Shown here: in pieces, positions 18,032 to 29,037 of the stretch | Position numbering within the stretch: the first letter of the stretch is position 1 | Layout: each line of letters begins with the position of its first letter | Source of the DNA: Halolamina pelagica | GTDB lineage: Archaea; Halobacteriota; Halobacteria; Halobacteriales; Haloferacaceae | DNA length: 64,000 bases | Reading direction: 5' to 3' | Assembly: GCF_001307315.1 (NCBI RefSeq) | Contig: NZ_LGUC01000001.1 | Location: 1,178,001-1,242,000, forward strand | Position numbers and translations under genes: made by a program | The notes under the pieces: generated by a model | What the model saw: only the letters and a program-made list of their open reading frames with translations | The model's database searches: none | What the model was told of the DNA's origin: nothing

Positions 18032-21000
18032 ATGAGTTCGCGAACCGAAAGCGGCGACTCCCTCCAGTCGCTCCGCGACACTGCGGCCAACTGGTACCAC
18101 GTCCCCGCGCTCCTCTTCGCGATGGCGTGGATGTTCTGGGTGCGGATGCAGAGTTACTCCCGTTTCCTCCAGAACGGTGAAGTGTATTTCTCTGGCATGG
18201 ACGCCTGGTACCACCTCCGCGAGACGAACTATATCGTCCGAAACTTTCCGTCACCAATCCCCTACGACATTTGGACTGGGTTCCCGGTCGGTACGTTCGT
18301 CGGCCAGTTCGGTACCCTCTACGACCAGCTGATCGCCCTCGTCGCCCTCATCGTCGGCCTCGGCTCCCCGAGCGACACCCTCATCGCCAAGACCCTGCTC
18401 GTCGCACCGGCAGTCTTCGGCGCGCTCGCCGTCGTCCCCGTCTACTTCATCGGAAAGCGGTTCAGTAGCCGCATCGGCGGCCTGTTCGGTGTCCTCCTCC
18501 TCGCCCTCCTCCCGGGGCTGTTCCTCCAGCGAACCCTCGTCGGCGCCGCCGACCACAACGCCGCGGAGCCGTTCTTCATGGGCCTCGCGATGGTCGGCCT
18601 GTTCGGCGCCGTCGCCGTCGCCGACCGGACGATGCCCGTCTGGGAGGTGGTCCGTGAGGAGCTGATCGAGTCCCGCGAACTCGACACGCTGAGAGAGCCA
18701 CTCGCGTGGTCGATCGCAGCCGGGGTCCTCGTCGGCCTTTTCCTCTGGGTCTGGCCGCCCGCCGTGTTCCTGGTCGGCATCGTCGGCCTGTTCCTCGTCC
18801 TGAACGTCGTCACCGACGTCGTCCACGGCGACACGCCCGAACCGGTCGCGTTCGCGGTGACGGTGGCGATGCTGGTCACCGCGCTGATGAGCCTGCTCGC
18901 GATCGACACGTTCGACGCCTCGACGACGACGCTCTCGCTGCTCCAGCCGTTGGCCGCCCTCTCCGTGGCGGCAGCGGGCGTGTTCCTCTGTTGGCTCGCG
19001 CGCTACTGGGAGCGCGAGGATCTCGACACGACGTACTACCCGGCCGTGGTTCTCGGGCTCGGGATCGTCGGCGCCGCCGTGCTTTCGGTCGTCGCGTCGG
19101 GGCTGTTCAACAACGTCGTCAGGAACCTCCTCCGCATCGTCGGCTTCAGCGCGGGCGCCGCGACCCGCACCATCTCGGAGGCTCAGCCGTTCATCAGCCA
19201 GAACTCCATCAGGCAGTACGGGCTCAACTCCGCCTCCGAGCGCGTCGTCATGGAGTACGGGATCACGTTCTTCACCGCCGTCCTCGGTGTCGTGCTCATG
19301 CACGCCCGGCCCCTGATTCAGAAGGGGACCCAGCGGGCCTACAGCTACCTCGGCGGGAGTCTCGTGATCACCGCACTGATCTTCCTCACGCCGCTGCCGA
19401 GCGTTCTCGGCGGCGTCGTCGGCGTCGACCAGCAGGTACTCGGCCTCCTGATCGTCGCCGCGCTCCTCGCCGGCGCGCCGCTGGTCGTGGAGTACGAGGC
19501 GACCGACCTGCTGTTCGTGGTCTGGGCGGCGTTCATCACCTCGATGGCGTTCACCCAGGTGCGGTTCAACTACTACCTCGCCATCGTCGTCGTCGTGGCG
19601 AACGCGTATCTGTTCGCGCGCGTGCTGGCGTTCATCGACGTCGACGCCGCCCTCGCGGCGGCCGACCTCGAGGTGCGCACGATCGGGTTCGCCACGGTCC
19701 CGGTCGTGTTCGGCCTGCTGCTGCTCGACCAGACGCTCGCGGCGATCGTCGTCGCGGCCGCGGTGCTCGTCTCGGCGATCATGTTCGTCGACGAACTCGA
19801 GGGCCACCAGGTGCTCACCATCGCCGCGGTGCTCCTGCTCGTCGCCGCGCCGGTGCTCGCGGTGCCGGTCACGCTCGGGGCGTCCGCCCAGAGTGGCGGG
19901 ACACAGACGGCCACCGCCGTCCAGGGCGGCAACAGCACCGGTCCGGGCGCGGTACTCGCGTGGGAGGGGACGTTCGACTGGATGCAGAACAACACCCCGA
20001 GGAGGGCAACCTCGGCGGCGCCGGCAACGCCGAGCAGATGGAGTACTACGGCGCCTACGAGCGGACTGACGACTTCGAGTACCCCGAGGGGGCCTACGGC
20101 GTGATGTCCTGGTGGGACTACGGCCACTGGATCACCACCCAGAGCCAGCGGATTCCGAACGCCAACCCGTTCCAGCAGGGGGCGACCAACGCCGCGAACT
20201 ACCTGCTCGCGCCGAACGAGAGTCAGGCCCAGGACGTGCTCGACCGTCGGGCCGACGCGGGTGAGGAGACTCGCTACGTGATGGTCGACTACCAGATGGC
20301 CTCGGTCACCTCGAAGTTCAGCGCGCCGGTGACGTTCTACGACGACGAGAACGTCTCCTACAACGACTTCGCGGAGACGGTGTACAGCCTCCAGGAGACC
20401 GAGCAAGGGACGTTCGTCGACCGGAGCTCGCAGGTGTACGACCAGCGCTACTACGACAGCCTGATGGTGCGGCTCTACCGCTACCACGGCTCCGCCCAGC
20501 AGGCCCAGCCGATCGTCGTCGACTGGGAGACCCGCGAGCTGACCGCCGGCGACGGCAGCACCGTCGACGTCCGCACCGTCGGCGACAACGAATCGATGGT
20601 CAAGCGGTTCCCCAACATGAGCGCCGCGCGGGCGTACGTCGAGGAGGACGGCAGCGCCCAGATCGGCGGCGTCGGGCCGTTCCCGAGCGAGGACGTGCCC
20701 GCGCTGAAGCACTACCGACTCGTGAAGGCCAGCGAGGCACAGAACCCGAACTTCCAGCTGAACGACCGGCGACAGGCCGCGATGGCCGGCGACCAGCTCT
20801 ACGGGCTGATCTACCAGACCTCGGCCACGTCGCCCAACTGGGTGAAGACGTTCGAGAAGGTGCCCGGCGCGACCGTCGAGGGCTCCGGGGCGCCGGCGAA
20901 CACCGAGGTGACCGCCTCCGTGGAGATGCGGATGCCGAACTCGAACTCCACGTTCGTCTACACGCAGCACGCCCAGACGAACGACGACGGCGAGTTCACG

Positions 21001-21417
21001 CTGACGCTGCCGTACTCCACGACGGGCTACGACGAGTTCGGCCCGGAGAACGGCTACACCAACGTGAGCGTCCGTGCGAACACCAGCTACACCGTGACGA
21101 CGCCCTCGACGACCAACGCGAGCGGCTACACGGTCCAGTACGGCCAGGAGTTCAACGTCTCGGAGGGCGCCGTGCTTGGCGTCGACGAGGAGCCCGTCCA
21201 GATCACCCTCGAGAAGCGCACGCAGGCGCCCGAGGGCGCACAGAACGACTCCGACACCAACAGCACGGACACCAACAGTAGCAGCCTCACCGCCCCGGAC
21301 TCGCTCAGCGTGGACTCGTCAACCGTTGACTCGACAGACGCCGGAAGCGTCGACGGGCCGAGTTCGAGCGTGCTCACGACTGACGCGTTCGGGCCGGCGG
21401 CACGCGTGACGAACTGA
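18032..21417 (+). CDS. aglB: Dolichyl-phosphooligosaccharide-protein glycotransferase AglB (STT3), one frame break
   Basis: An archaeal oligosaccharyltransferase of about 1128 residues after repair, close to the length of characterised haloarchaeal AglB. The N-terminal 600 residues hold about 13 membrane segments. The first external loop has the catalytic aspartate in SGMDAWYHLRETNY. The soluble domain carries the STT3 signature WWDYGHW near residue 693. It transfers a lipid-linked glycan to Asn-x-Ser/Thr sites of surface proteins outside the cell. The frame breaks at the C run 19995-19998. Adding one base gives NNTPEEGNLGGAGN. The start at 18032 has a TATA-like element (ccttatcc) about 30 bases upstream. 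A DUF368 gene is coupled to its stop codon. Confidence 0.93.
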
Positions 21418-22355
21418 TGCGCGGACGGAACTCCCTGGGCGTCTACCTCCGCGGGATCGCGATGGGCGCCGCGGACGCGGTACCCGGCGTCTCTGGGGGG
21501 ACCATCGCGCTGCTGACCGGGATCTACCCCCGGCTGATCGCCGCGATCACCGCCGTCGAACCCGACCGACTGCTCGACATCGTGGCGGCGCCGCTGCCCG
21601 ACCACCGGGCCGACGCCGTCGACGCGTTCCGGGAGATCGACGGGCTGTTTCTCGCCGCGCTGGGGCTGGGGATCGCGACCGCGGTCGTCACCGTCTCGCG
21701 AGTGCTCGAGCACGCGATGGCGGCGTACCCGGCGGCGACGTTCGGCGGCTTCTTCGGCCTCATCGGTGCCTCGGCGTGGCTGCTGCGGGGCGAAATGCAG
21801 TTCGACAGCCGTGGCCAACAGGCTGCCGCAGTCGCCGGGTTCGGCGTCGCCTTCCTGCTCTCCGGGCAGGCCGAGGGTGCGCTCGGCCACGGGCTCCCCG
21901 TCACGTTCCTCGCCGGCTCGGTCGCCGTGACCGCGATGATCCTGCCCGGGGTGTCGGGGTCGTTACTCCTGCTCCTCCTGGGGCAGTACGAGTACATGAT
22001 CAGCCACCTGACCGACTTCGTCGACGCGCTGCTCGCGATCGCGACCGGGGAGTCGGCGGCGATCCCCGGCGAGACGCCGACGATTCTCACCTTCCTCGCC
22101 GGCGGCGTCGTCGGTCTGTTCACGGTCGCACACGTGGTTCGCTGGGCGCTCGAACACCGCCAGGCGGCGACGATGACGTTCCTCGTCGCGCTGGTCGTCG
22201 GCGCGCTTCGGGCGCCGGTAGTGCAGACGGCGACCCGGCTCGAGGGCGGCTGGACGCCGACCGCGCTCGGACTGTTCGGCGCGGCGGCGGTCGTCGGCGG
22301 CGCCGTCGTCGTCAGCGTCGATCGAGCCGCTGGCGGCGAGGCGATCGACATCTGA
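21417..22355 (+). CDS. DUF368 / PopT-like polyprenyl-phosphate translocase
   Basis: A 312-residue membrane protein with about eight to ten helices. The start YLRGIAMGAADAVPGVSGGT is the hallmark of DUF368, and a second copy-like motif (TAMILPGVSGSLLLLLLGQY) lies near residue 180. Bacterial DUF368 proteins (PopT) were shown to return undecaprenyl phosphate across the membrane. The ATG shares one base with the aglB stop (TGATG), so the two are translationally coupled. The inferred role is to bring dolichyl phosphate released by AglB back to the inner face. This fits the location but is untested. Confidence 0.85.
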   Translation: MRGRNSLGVYLRGIAMGAADAVPGVSGGTIALLTGIYPRLIAAITAVEPDRLLDIVAAPLPDHRADAVDAFREIDGLFLAALGLGIATAVVTVSRVLEHAMAAYPAATFGGFFGLIGASAWLLRGEMQFDSRGQQAAAVAGFGVAFLLSGQAEGALGHGLPVTFLAGSVAVTAMILPGVSGSLLLLLLGQYEYMISHLTDFVDALLAIATGESAAIPGETPTILTFLAGGVVGLFTVAHVVRWALEHRQAATMTFLVALVVGALRAPVVQTATRLEGGWTPTALGLFGAAAVVGGAVVVSVDRAAGGEAIDI

Positions 22356-22426
22356 GTGGAAACCCTTCCGGGCGTCCGCCAACGCGTCTCAACAAGGCTT
22401 AATCCCCGCGGCCAGTTGCGTGGCGT

Positions 22427-24355
22427 ATGAGCCAGATCACGGTCGTACTGCCGGACGGATCGGAGCTCTCCGTCCCGGAGGACGCCACGGTCGAGGACGC
22501 CGCCTACGAGATCGGCCCCGGACTCGGTGACGACACCGTCGCCGGCGTCGTCGACGGCGAACTCGTCGCGAAGGAGAACCAACTGCACGACGGCGCACAG
22601 CTCGAGATCGTCACCGACCAGTCCGAGGAGTATCTCGACGTGCTGCGGCACTCCGCCGCCCACGTGTTCGCCCAGGCGCTGCAGCGACTCCACCCCGAGG
22701 CGAAGCTCACGATCGGCCCCCAGACTGACGACGGGTTCTACTACGACGTGACCAACGTCGACCTCGACGACGAGGACCTCGACGCCATCGAGGACGAGAT
22801 GGCCGAGATCATCGAGGCCGACTACGACATCGAGCGCCTCGAACGCTCCCGCGAGGCAGCCCTCGATCAGTACGCGGACAACCGCTTCAAACGGGAGATC
22901 CTCGAGGACGAGGCTGCCGGCGAGGAGACGGTCAGCTTCTACCGTCAGGACGACTGGGAGGACCTCTGTCAGGGCCCCCACGTCGAGTCCACCGGGAAGA
23001 TCGGCGCCGTCGAACTGCTGAACATCTCCTCGGCGTACTGGCGCGGCGACGAGGAGAACGAGTCGCTCACCCGCGTGTACGGCACGGCGTTCGAGTCCGA
23101 ATCCGACCTGGAGGAGTATCTCCAGATGCTCGACGAGGCCGAGGAGCGCGACCACCGCCGCATCGGCAAGGAGATGGACCTGTTCTCGGTGCCGGACCAC
23201 TCGCCGGGCTGTGTCCACTTCCACCCCGCGGGGATGACGATCCGACGGGAGCTCGAGGAGTACATCCGGGAGAAGAACGACGAACTCGGCTACGACGAGG
23301 TGTGGACGCCCGAACTCAACAAGGCCGAGCTCTGGAAGCCCACGGGCCACTACGAGAACTTTACCGAGAACGGGGAGATGTTCAACTGGGTGCAGGACGA
23401 CACCGAGTACGGCCTGAAGCCGATGAACTGCGCGAACCACGCCCACGTGTTCGACACGTCGAGTCACTCCTACCGGGATCTCCCGATCCGGATCTCCGAG
23501 TTCGGCACCTGCTACCGCAACGAGCAGTCCGGCGAGCTCTCGGGGATGCTGCGCGTGCGCGGCTTCACGCAGGACGACGGTCACGCGTTCATCCGCCCCG
23601 ACCAGATCGAGGAGGAGATCCGCAGCACCCTCGGCGTCGTCAAAGACATCTACGAGGACTTCGGCTTCGAGATCGGCTACAAGCTCGAGACCCAGGGCGA
23701 CAACGCGGTCGGCTCCGACGAGATGTGGGACGACGCCACCGACGCGCTGCAAGCCGCGCTCTCGGGCGAAGGACTCGACTACGAGATCGAGGCCGGCGAA
23801 GCGGCGTTCTACGGCCCGAAGATCGCCATCGACGCCGAGGACGCCATCGGGCGCCAGTGGACCGTCGGCACCGTCCAACTCGACTTCAACATCCCGCGCC
23901 GGCTCGAACTCACCTACGTCGGCGAGGACAACGACGAGCACTACCCGGTGATGGTCCACCGCGCGCTGCTCGGCTCCTTCGAGCGCTTCATGGGCGTCCT
24001 GATCGAGCACTTCAAGGGGCAGTTCCCGCTCTGGCTCGCGCCAGAGCAGGTCCGGATCCTGCCCGTCTCCGACGACGCGCTCGGCTACGCCCACCGCGTG
24101 AAGAACGATCTCGACGAGTTCCGCGTCGAGGTCGAGGACCGCGACTGGACGGTCGGCCGGAAGATCCGGCAGGCCCACGACGACCGCGTCCCCTACATGA
24201 TCATCGTCGGCAGCGACGAGCAGGAGGCAGGGACCATCTCGGTTCGGGACCGCTACGAGCGCGAGGCCGACGGCGTGGACCCCGAGACGTTCCGCGACCA
24301 CCTTGAGAGCGAACGCGACGAGAAGCGCCTCGAACCCGGCTTCCTCGACGAGTAA
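22427..24355 (+). CDS. thrS: Threonyl-tRNA synthetase
   Basis: A 642-residue class II synthetase of bacterial-type layout. The TGS domain (residues 1-61) is followed by an editing domain with HSAAH at 75-79 and CQGPHV, then the catalytic core with zinc ligands and the motif 2 segment [20 protein letters not shown], and then an anticodon-binding domain from about 535 ([18 protein letters not shown]). It charges tRNA-Thr. A TATA-like box (ggcttaatc, 22397-22403) sits about 27 bases upstream of the ATG, giving a leaderless mRNA independent of the aglB unit. Confidence 0.97.
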   Translation: MSQITVVLPDGSELSVPEDATVEDAAYEIGPGLGDDTVAGVVDGELVAKENQLHDGAQLEIVTDQSEEYLDVLRHSAAHVFAQALQRLHPEAKLTIGPQTDDGFYYDVTNVDLDDEDLDAIEDEMAEIIEADYDIERLERSREAALDQYADNRFKREILEDEAAGEETVSFYRQDDWEDLCQGPHVESTGKIGAVELLNISSAYWRGDEENESLTRVYGTAFESESDLEEYLQMLDEAEERDHRRIGKEMDLFSVPDHSPGCVHFHPAGMTIRRELEEYIREKNDELGYDEVWTPELNKAELWKPTGHYENFTENGEMFNWVQDDTEYGLKPMNCANHAHVFDTSSHSYRDLPIRISEFGTCYRNEQSGELSGMLRVRGFTQDDGHAFIRPDQIEEEIRSTLGVVKDIYEDFGFEIGYKLETQGDNAVGSDEMWDDATDALQAALSGEGLDYEIEAGEAAFYGPKIAIDAEDAIGRQWTVGTVQLDFNIPRRLELTYVGEDNDEHYPVMVHRALLGSFERFMGVLIEHFKGQFPLWLAPEQVRILPVSDDALGYAHRVKNDLDEFRVEVEDRDWTVGRKIRQAHDDRVPYMIIVGSDEQEAGTISVRDRYEREADGVDPETFRDHLESERDEKRLEPGFLDE

Positions 24356-24416
24356 CGCCAACGGCCGCGTTCGCCCCCACCCGCAGCTTTTAGCCGCCCC
24401 CACGAACATCCCGGCC

Positions 24417-25606
24417 ATGTCCGACGCACCCGACGTGGGAGAGCTCTCGCCGCCGAACCGGACGCTGATGGGGCCCGGCCCCAGCGACGTGCATCCGCGC
24501 GTGCTCCGCGCGATGTCGACGCCGCTGGTCGGCCACCTCGACCCCTCGTTCGTCGAGATGATGAACGAGGTGCAGGAGCTCCTCCGCTACACGTTCCGCA
24601 CCGACAACGAGTGGACGATCCCCGTCTCCGGCACCGGCTCGGCGGCGATGGAGGCCGCGATCGGCAACCTCGTCGAACCCGGCGACACGATGCTCGCCCC
24701 CAGCAACGGCTACTTCGGCGGCCGGATGGGCGAGATGGCCGAGCGCGCCGGCGGCGAGGTCGTGACAGTCGACGCGCCGTGGGGTGAACCGCTCGACCCC
24801 GACGACGTAGCCGCCGCGTTCGCGGCACACGGCGACATCGACGTGTTCGGCTTCGTCCACGCCGAGACCTCGACCGGCGTGCTCCAGCCCGAGGTGTCCG
24901 AACTCACCAGCATCGCCCACGACCACGACGCGCTGGTGATCGCCGACACCGTCACCTCGGTTGGCGGGGTCGAACTCCGCGTCGACGAGTGGGATATCGA
25001 CGTGGCTTACGCCGGCCCACAGAAGTGTCTCTCCTGCCCGCCGGGGGCGTCGCCGCTCACACTGAACGACGCGGCGATGGAGAAGGTGCTGAACCGGGAG
25101 ACGGACGCCCGGTCGTGGTACCTCGACCTCTCGCTGCTCGAGGGTACTGGGGCGAGGAGCGGGCGTACCACCACACGGCGCCGATCACCAACGTCTACGC
25201 GATCCGCGAGGCGCTGCGGCTCGTCGCCGAGGAGGGGATCGAGGAGCGCTGGGCGCGCCACCGCCGCGTCGCGGGCGCGCTGAAAGCTGGTGTCGAGGCG
25301 ATGGGACTGGAGATGAACGCGCCCGACGAGTACTGGCTGCCCAGCCTGAACGCCGTTCGCGTGCCCGACGGCGTTGACGACGGCGAAGTGATCGACTACC
25401 TCCTGGAGGCGTACGACCTGGAGATCGCGTCCGGCCTGGGCGACCTGGAGGGCGACATCTGGCGGATCGGCTGCATGGGCTTCTCGGCGAACCCGAAGAA
25501 CGTCTCGCTACTCGTGACCGCACTCGGCGACGCGCTGGCCCGACAGGGCGTCGACGTCGACGTGGGGGCGGCCGTCGAGGCGACGGCCCGGGAACTGGAC
25601 CAGTAG
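24417..25606 (+). CDS. Class V aminotransferase (alanine-glyoxylate / serine-pyruvate type), one frame break
   Basis: About 396 residues after repair of the G run at 25142-25144, where adding one base joins DLSLLEG to YWGEERAYHHTAPITN. It is a PLP enzyme with the N-terminal MGPGPSDVHPRVLRAMSTP, the phosphate-binding VSGTGSAAMEAAIG, VIADTVTSVGG, and the lysine in YAGPQKCLSCPPG. Relatives transfer amino groups from alanine or serine to glyoxylate or pyruvate. The start is the ATG just before SDAPDVGELSPP. The following 150 bases to the sugar ABC operon contain only AT-rich promoter-like sequence. Confidence 0.87.
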
Positions 25607-25731
25607 CGAGTTCGCCCCCGGCTCTCACGGCGGCTTTACCCTGCGATTTCTCGCCTGGCTGCTCACGCGTGTGAGTCACATCTGGCGCGATTTTTCAACG
25701 AGCTGTGTCCTGTGAGGCGTTACCACAAGAT

Positions 25732-25741
25732 TTACTCGTAA
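25732..25741. promoter_or_regulatory. TTAC-TC-GTAA inverted repeat and promoter of the sugar ABC operon
   Basis: A 4+4 inverted repeat TTAC/GTAA with a 2-base spacer lies within an AT-rich patch 22 bases before the start of the substrate-binding protein gene. Its position over the expected core promoter fits an operator used by a sugar regulator (TrmB-like or GfcR, both encoded in this cluster). Similar half-sites occur at 30821-30837 and 33948-33965. Which protein binds is not known. Confidence 0.45.
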
Positions 25742-25762
25742 GTGTGTATACGTTCGTCACAT

Positions 25763-27046
25763 ATGTCCTCGGACATGAACGACGACGGGCTTTCGCGGCG
25801 TACTGTGCTTGCGTCCGCCGCCGCGGCGGGTGCCACCGGGCTGGCCGGCTGTAGCAGCCTCACGGGCGGCGACGACGCCCCCGAGAACCCGATCGAACTG
25901 CTCCACGCGTGGTCCGACGGGGACGGCAACGCCGCCATCGGCGCGCTCATCGAGGGGTTCGAGGAGGAACATCCCGACGTCGAGTTCGCGAACGAGCCGG
26001 TCAACGGCGCGGCGCGTGGCAACCTCGACCAGGTGATCGGGAACCGACTGCAGGCGAACGATCCGCCGAGCACCTTCCAGACGTGGCCGGGCGCGACCCT
26101 CGAGAAGTTCGGCGAGGCGTACGCCGACATCGAGGGCGACGTGTGGAACGACGATCTGAAGGAGAACTACCTGCCGGGCCCGAAGGAGCAGGCCCAACTC
26201 GACGGGACGTTCGTCACGGTCCCGCTCAACATCCACCGCATCAACAACCTGTTCTACAACACCGCGGTGCTCGAGGAGGCCGGCGTCGATCCCGAATCGC
26301 TCTCCTCGCCCGCGGACGTGGTCGACGCGTGTGCGGCCGTCGACGAGAACACCGACGCCGTGCCGTTCGCCCAGCAGACCAGCGGCTCGTGGTCGACGAT
26401 CCAGCTCTGGGAGACGGTGCTGCTCGCCCAGGCCGGCCCGGACGGCTACGAGTCGTTCATCGAGGGCGAGGGCGACGTGGATCAGGTCCGCTCGGCGCTC
26501 GAGAACGTCGTCGCGCTCAGCGAGTACTACCCGAGCGACGCGTCCTCGATCGGCTTCACCGAGGCGAACACGATGGTGATGGAGGGCGACGCGGCCTTCA
26601 TCCACCAGGGCGACTGGGCCGCGGGCGCCTACAGCGGCAGCGACGACTTCAACTACGGCGAGGACTGGGGTCAGGTCACCTACCCCGGCTCCGAGGGGAG
26701 CTACCTGCTCAACATGGACTCGTTCCCGTACTTCGACAACAACCCCTCGCCCGAGGCGACGAAGACGTTCCTCAGCTACTGTGGTACCACGGACGCCCAG
26801 GTGCGGTTCAACCGCGAGAAGGGCTCCATCCCGCCCCGCAAGGACGCCGACGTGTCCGAGCTCAACACGTTCCAGCAGGACCAGTACGACGACTTCACGA
26901 GCGCGGACAGCCAGCCGCCGTCGATCCAGCACGGCCTGGCCGTCTCGACGCAGATCAAAACCAACATCACTGACGCGTTCAGTGGCTTCCTCGAGGAGTA
27001 CGACGCCGACGCCACCGCGGAAGCGCTCGTCGGCGCGTTCGAGTAA
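25763..27046 (+). CDS. Sugar ABC transporter substrate-binding lipoprotein
   Basis: A 427-residue family 1 solute-binding protein. The N-terminus has a twin-arginine motif (LSRRTVLAS) and a lipobox LAGC with Cys30, so it is exported by Tat and anchored as a lipoprotein, as is usual in haloarchaea. The body (PIELLHAWSDGDGNAAIGAL) is typical of glucose/maltose-type binding proteins. It heads an operon with two permeases and an ATPase, next to the spED enzymes, so glucose or a related sugar is the likely ligand. Starts at 25763 or at the ATG of MNDDGLSRR are both possible. Confidence 0.92.
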   Translation: MSSDMNDDGLSRRTVLASAAAAGATGLAGCSSLTGGDDAPENPIELLHAWSDGDGNAAIGALIEGFEEEHPDVEFANEPVNGAARGNLDQVIGNRLQANDPPSTFQTWPGATLEKFGEAYADIEGDVWNDDLKENYLPGPKEQAQLDGTFVTVPLNIHRINNLFYNTAVLEEAGVDPESLSSPADVVDACAAVDENTDAVPFAQQTSGSWSTIQLWETVLLAQAGPDGYESFIEGEGDVDQVRSALENVVALSEYYPSDASSIGFTEANTMVMEGDAAFIHQGDWAAGAYSGSDDFNYGEDWGQVTYPGSEGSYLLNMDSFPYFDNNPSPEATKTFLSYCGTTDAQVRFNREKGSIPPRKDADVSELNTFQQDQYDDFTSADSQPPSIQHGLAVSTQIKTNITDAFSGFLEEYDADATAEALVGAFE

Positions 27047-27067
27047 CGCTCCCGCGGAAGCACAGTT

Positions 27068-28111
27068 ATGCGTACCCTGATAGCCACACTCCGCAACCGA
27101 GGGTCCGACAGCGACGCCCGCACCGACGGCGGCGAGCCCGCGGCGACGCGGTCGTTTTTCGACCGGGATTCGGTCCGGTCGGCGCCCTTCTGGCTCCCGC
27201 CGTTCCTGCTGGTCGGACTGTTCGTGTACGGCGCCGTCGTCTGGAACTTCTTCCTCTCGCTGACCGACTTCTCCGGGATCGGCGAGCCGGATTACTCCGA
27301 TCTGGATGTCGAGAACTACGTCGTCGCCTTCGCCGACCCGATCGACGGCTTCCTCTCGATGTTCGGGTTGGGCGGCGAAGTCGGCGGCGCGACTCCGGCG
27401 TGGTCCGATCTGACGGTCTCCCCGGTCTGGAACTCGCTGGGCAACACCATCGCGCTGATGGTCGGCTTCTCGGCCGTCTGTCTCGCGCTCGGGCTCGTGC
27501 TCGCGATCCTCGTCGACCGCGGGATCCGCTTCGAGAACACGTTCCGGACGATCTACCTACTGCCGATGAGCCTCTCGTTCGTCGTCACGGCGAAGTTCTG
27601 GCTCTACATGTACAACCCCAACACGGGGATCATCAACATCGTCCTCGGCGTGTTCGGGATCGGCCCGGTCCAGATCGTCCAGAACCCCGACCTCAAGCTC
27701 GGCGCCGTCGCGTTCGCCCTGATCTGGCAGTTCAGCGGCTACGCGATGATCGTCTATCTCGCCGCGCTGCGCGGGATCCCGTCGAGTCACTTCGAGGCCG
27801 CACGCGTCGACGGCGCGAGCACGATCAAGATGTACTGGCGCGTGATCATTCCGCAGCTCCGGACGGCGACGGTGAGCGCGCTGGTGGTCATCACCGTGTT
27901 CGCGCTCAAAGCGTTCGACTTCCTGTTCTCGATGTACGGCGGCTACCAGCCCGGCCCCTCGGCCGACATCCTCGCGACCCGGATGGTCCGGGAGGCGTAC
28001 GCCAACCAGAACTGGGCGTACGGCTCGACGATCGCCGTCATCCTGTTCGTGATGGCGCTGTGTATCGTCGCGCCGTACGTCTACTCGCAGTACCAGCGAG
28101 GTGAGCTATGA
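27068..28111 (+). CDS. Sugar ABC transporter permease (MalF-like)
   Basis: A 347-residue inner membrane permease with six main helices. The cytoplasmic EAA loop that docks to the ATPase is FEAARVDGASTIKMYWRVIIPQL. A periplasmic-side insertion between helices 1 and 2 is longer than in MalG-type partners, which is normal for the MalF-like member. The gene follows the binding protein by 21 bases, and its stop overlaps the next permease start (ATGA). Confidence 0.93.
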   Translation: MRTLIATLRNRGSDSDARTDGGEPAATRSFFDRDSVRSAPFWLPPFLLVGLFVYGAVVWNFFLSLTDFSGIGEPDYSDLDVENYVVAFADPIDGFLSMFGLGGEVGGATPAWSDLTVSPVWNSLGNTIALMVGFSAVCLALGLVLAILVDRGIRFENTFRTIYLLPMSLSFVVTAKFWLYMYNPNTGIINIVLGVFGIGPVQIVQNPDLKLGAVAFALIWQFSGYAMIVYLAALRGIPSSHFEAARVDGASTIKMYWRVIIPQLRTATVSALVVITVFALKAFDFLFSMYGGYQPGPSADILATRMVREAYANQNWAYGSTIAVILFVMALCIVAPYVYSQYQRGEL

Positions 28112-29006
28112 GCACGGCCGACAGCGACGCCCGGCTCAAACGGCTCGGGCTCTACGCGGTCCTGGTCGCGATGGCGGGGTTCTACCTCCTGCCGATCCTG
28201 ACGGGGCTGTTCACCTCGATCACGAGCCCGGAGAGCTACACGGGCCAGTCGCCGTTCCTGCCGCCGCTAGAGCCACTGATCGATGGCACTGGGTCGTTCT
28301 CCCTGCAGTCGTGGGGGAACGCGTTCGACGGGCTCGCGCGCGGGCTGGCGAACAGCTTCATCCTCGTCATCCCCGCGACGATCCTCTCGGGGCTGTTCGG
28401 GAGCATGGCCGCCTACGGGCTGACGAACGTCGACTGGCGCGGACAGGTCGGGATCTACGCCCTGTTCGTCGCCGGGATCTTCATCCCTACCAGGCGGTGC
28501 TGGTGCCGCTGACGCAGTTCTGGTACAACGTCGTGCCGCTGCAGTCGCTGTTCGCCCCGTTGGCTGGGCTCCCGCTGGTACAGGCGTACCACTGGAAGCT
28601 GGTAGCGCTGATCGTCACCCACACCGCCTACGGGATCCCGATCTGTACGCTGCTGTTCCGGGCCCACTACAAGAAGCTCTCCGACGAGATGATCGAGGCC
28701 GCCCGACTCGACGGCGCCTCGGTGTCGACGATCTACCGCCGGATCGTGCTGCCGCTCTCGATCCCGATGTTCGCGGTGGTGTTCATCTACCAGTTCACGC
28801 AGATCTGGAACGATCTGCTGTTCGCGCTGACGATCATCCAGTTCGGCGACGCCTCCGTCGTCACGCAGGAACTGGTCGGACTCGGCGTCTCGCAGTCGGG
28901 GACGAACTTCCCGCTGCGGATGGCGGCGGCGCTTTTGGCGGCGCTCCCGACGCTCGTGGTGTACGTCCTGTTCGGCGACAAGTTCGCCGAGGGGGTGGCC
29001 GCATGA
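28108..29006 (+). CDS. Sugar ABC transporter permease (MalG-like), one frame break
   Basis: About 299 residues after repair. The EAA loop is MIEAARLDGASVSTIYRRIV, typical of MalG-type permeases. The frame breaks at the C run 28485-28487. Adding one base gives AGIFIPYQAVLVPLTQFWYN, a segment strongly conserved in this family. It starts inside the stop of the preceding permease gene. With the other permease it forms the membrane channel of the importer. Confidence 0.9.
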
Positions 29007-29037
29007 GCGCCGGCGAACGGTTCAGAGGTGATTCACT

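Noticed and set aside
21524-24418. A 964-codon open frame on the minus strand opposite DUF368 and thrS
   Set aside because: It mirrors the high-GC coding strand of clear genes, has no family motifs and consists of valine/arginine-rich repeats typical of antisense frames.
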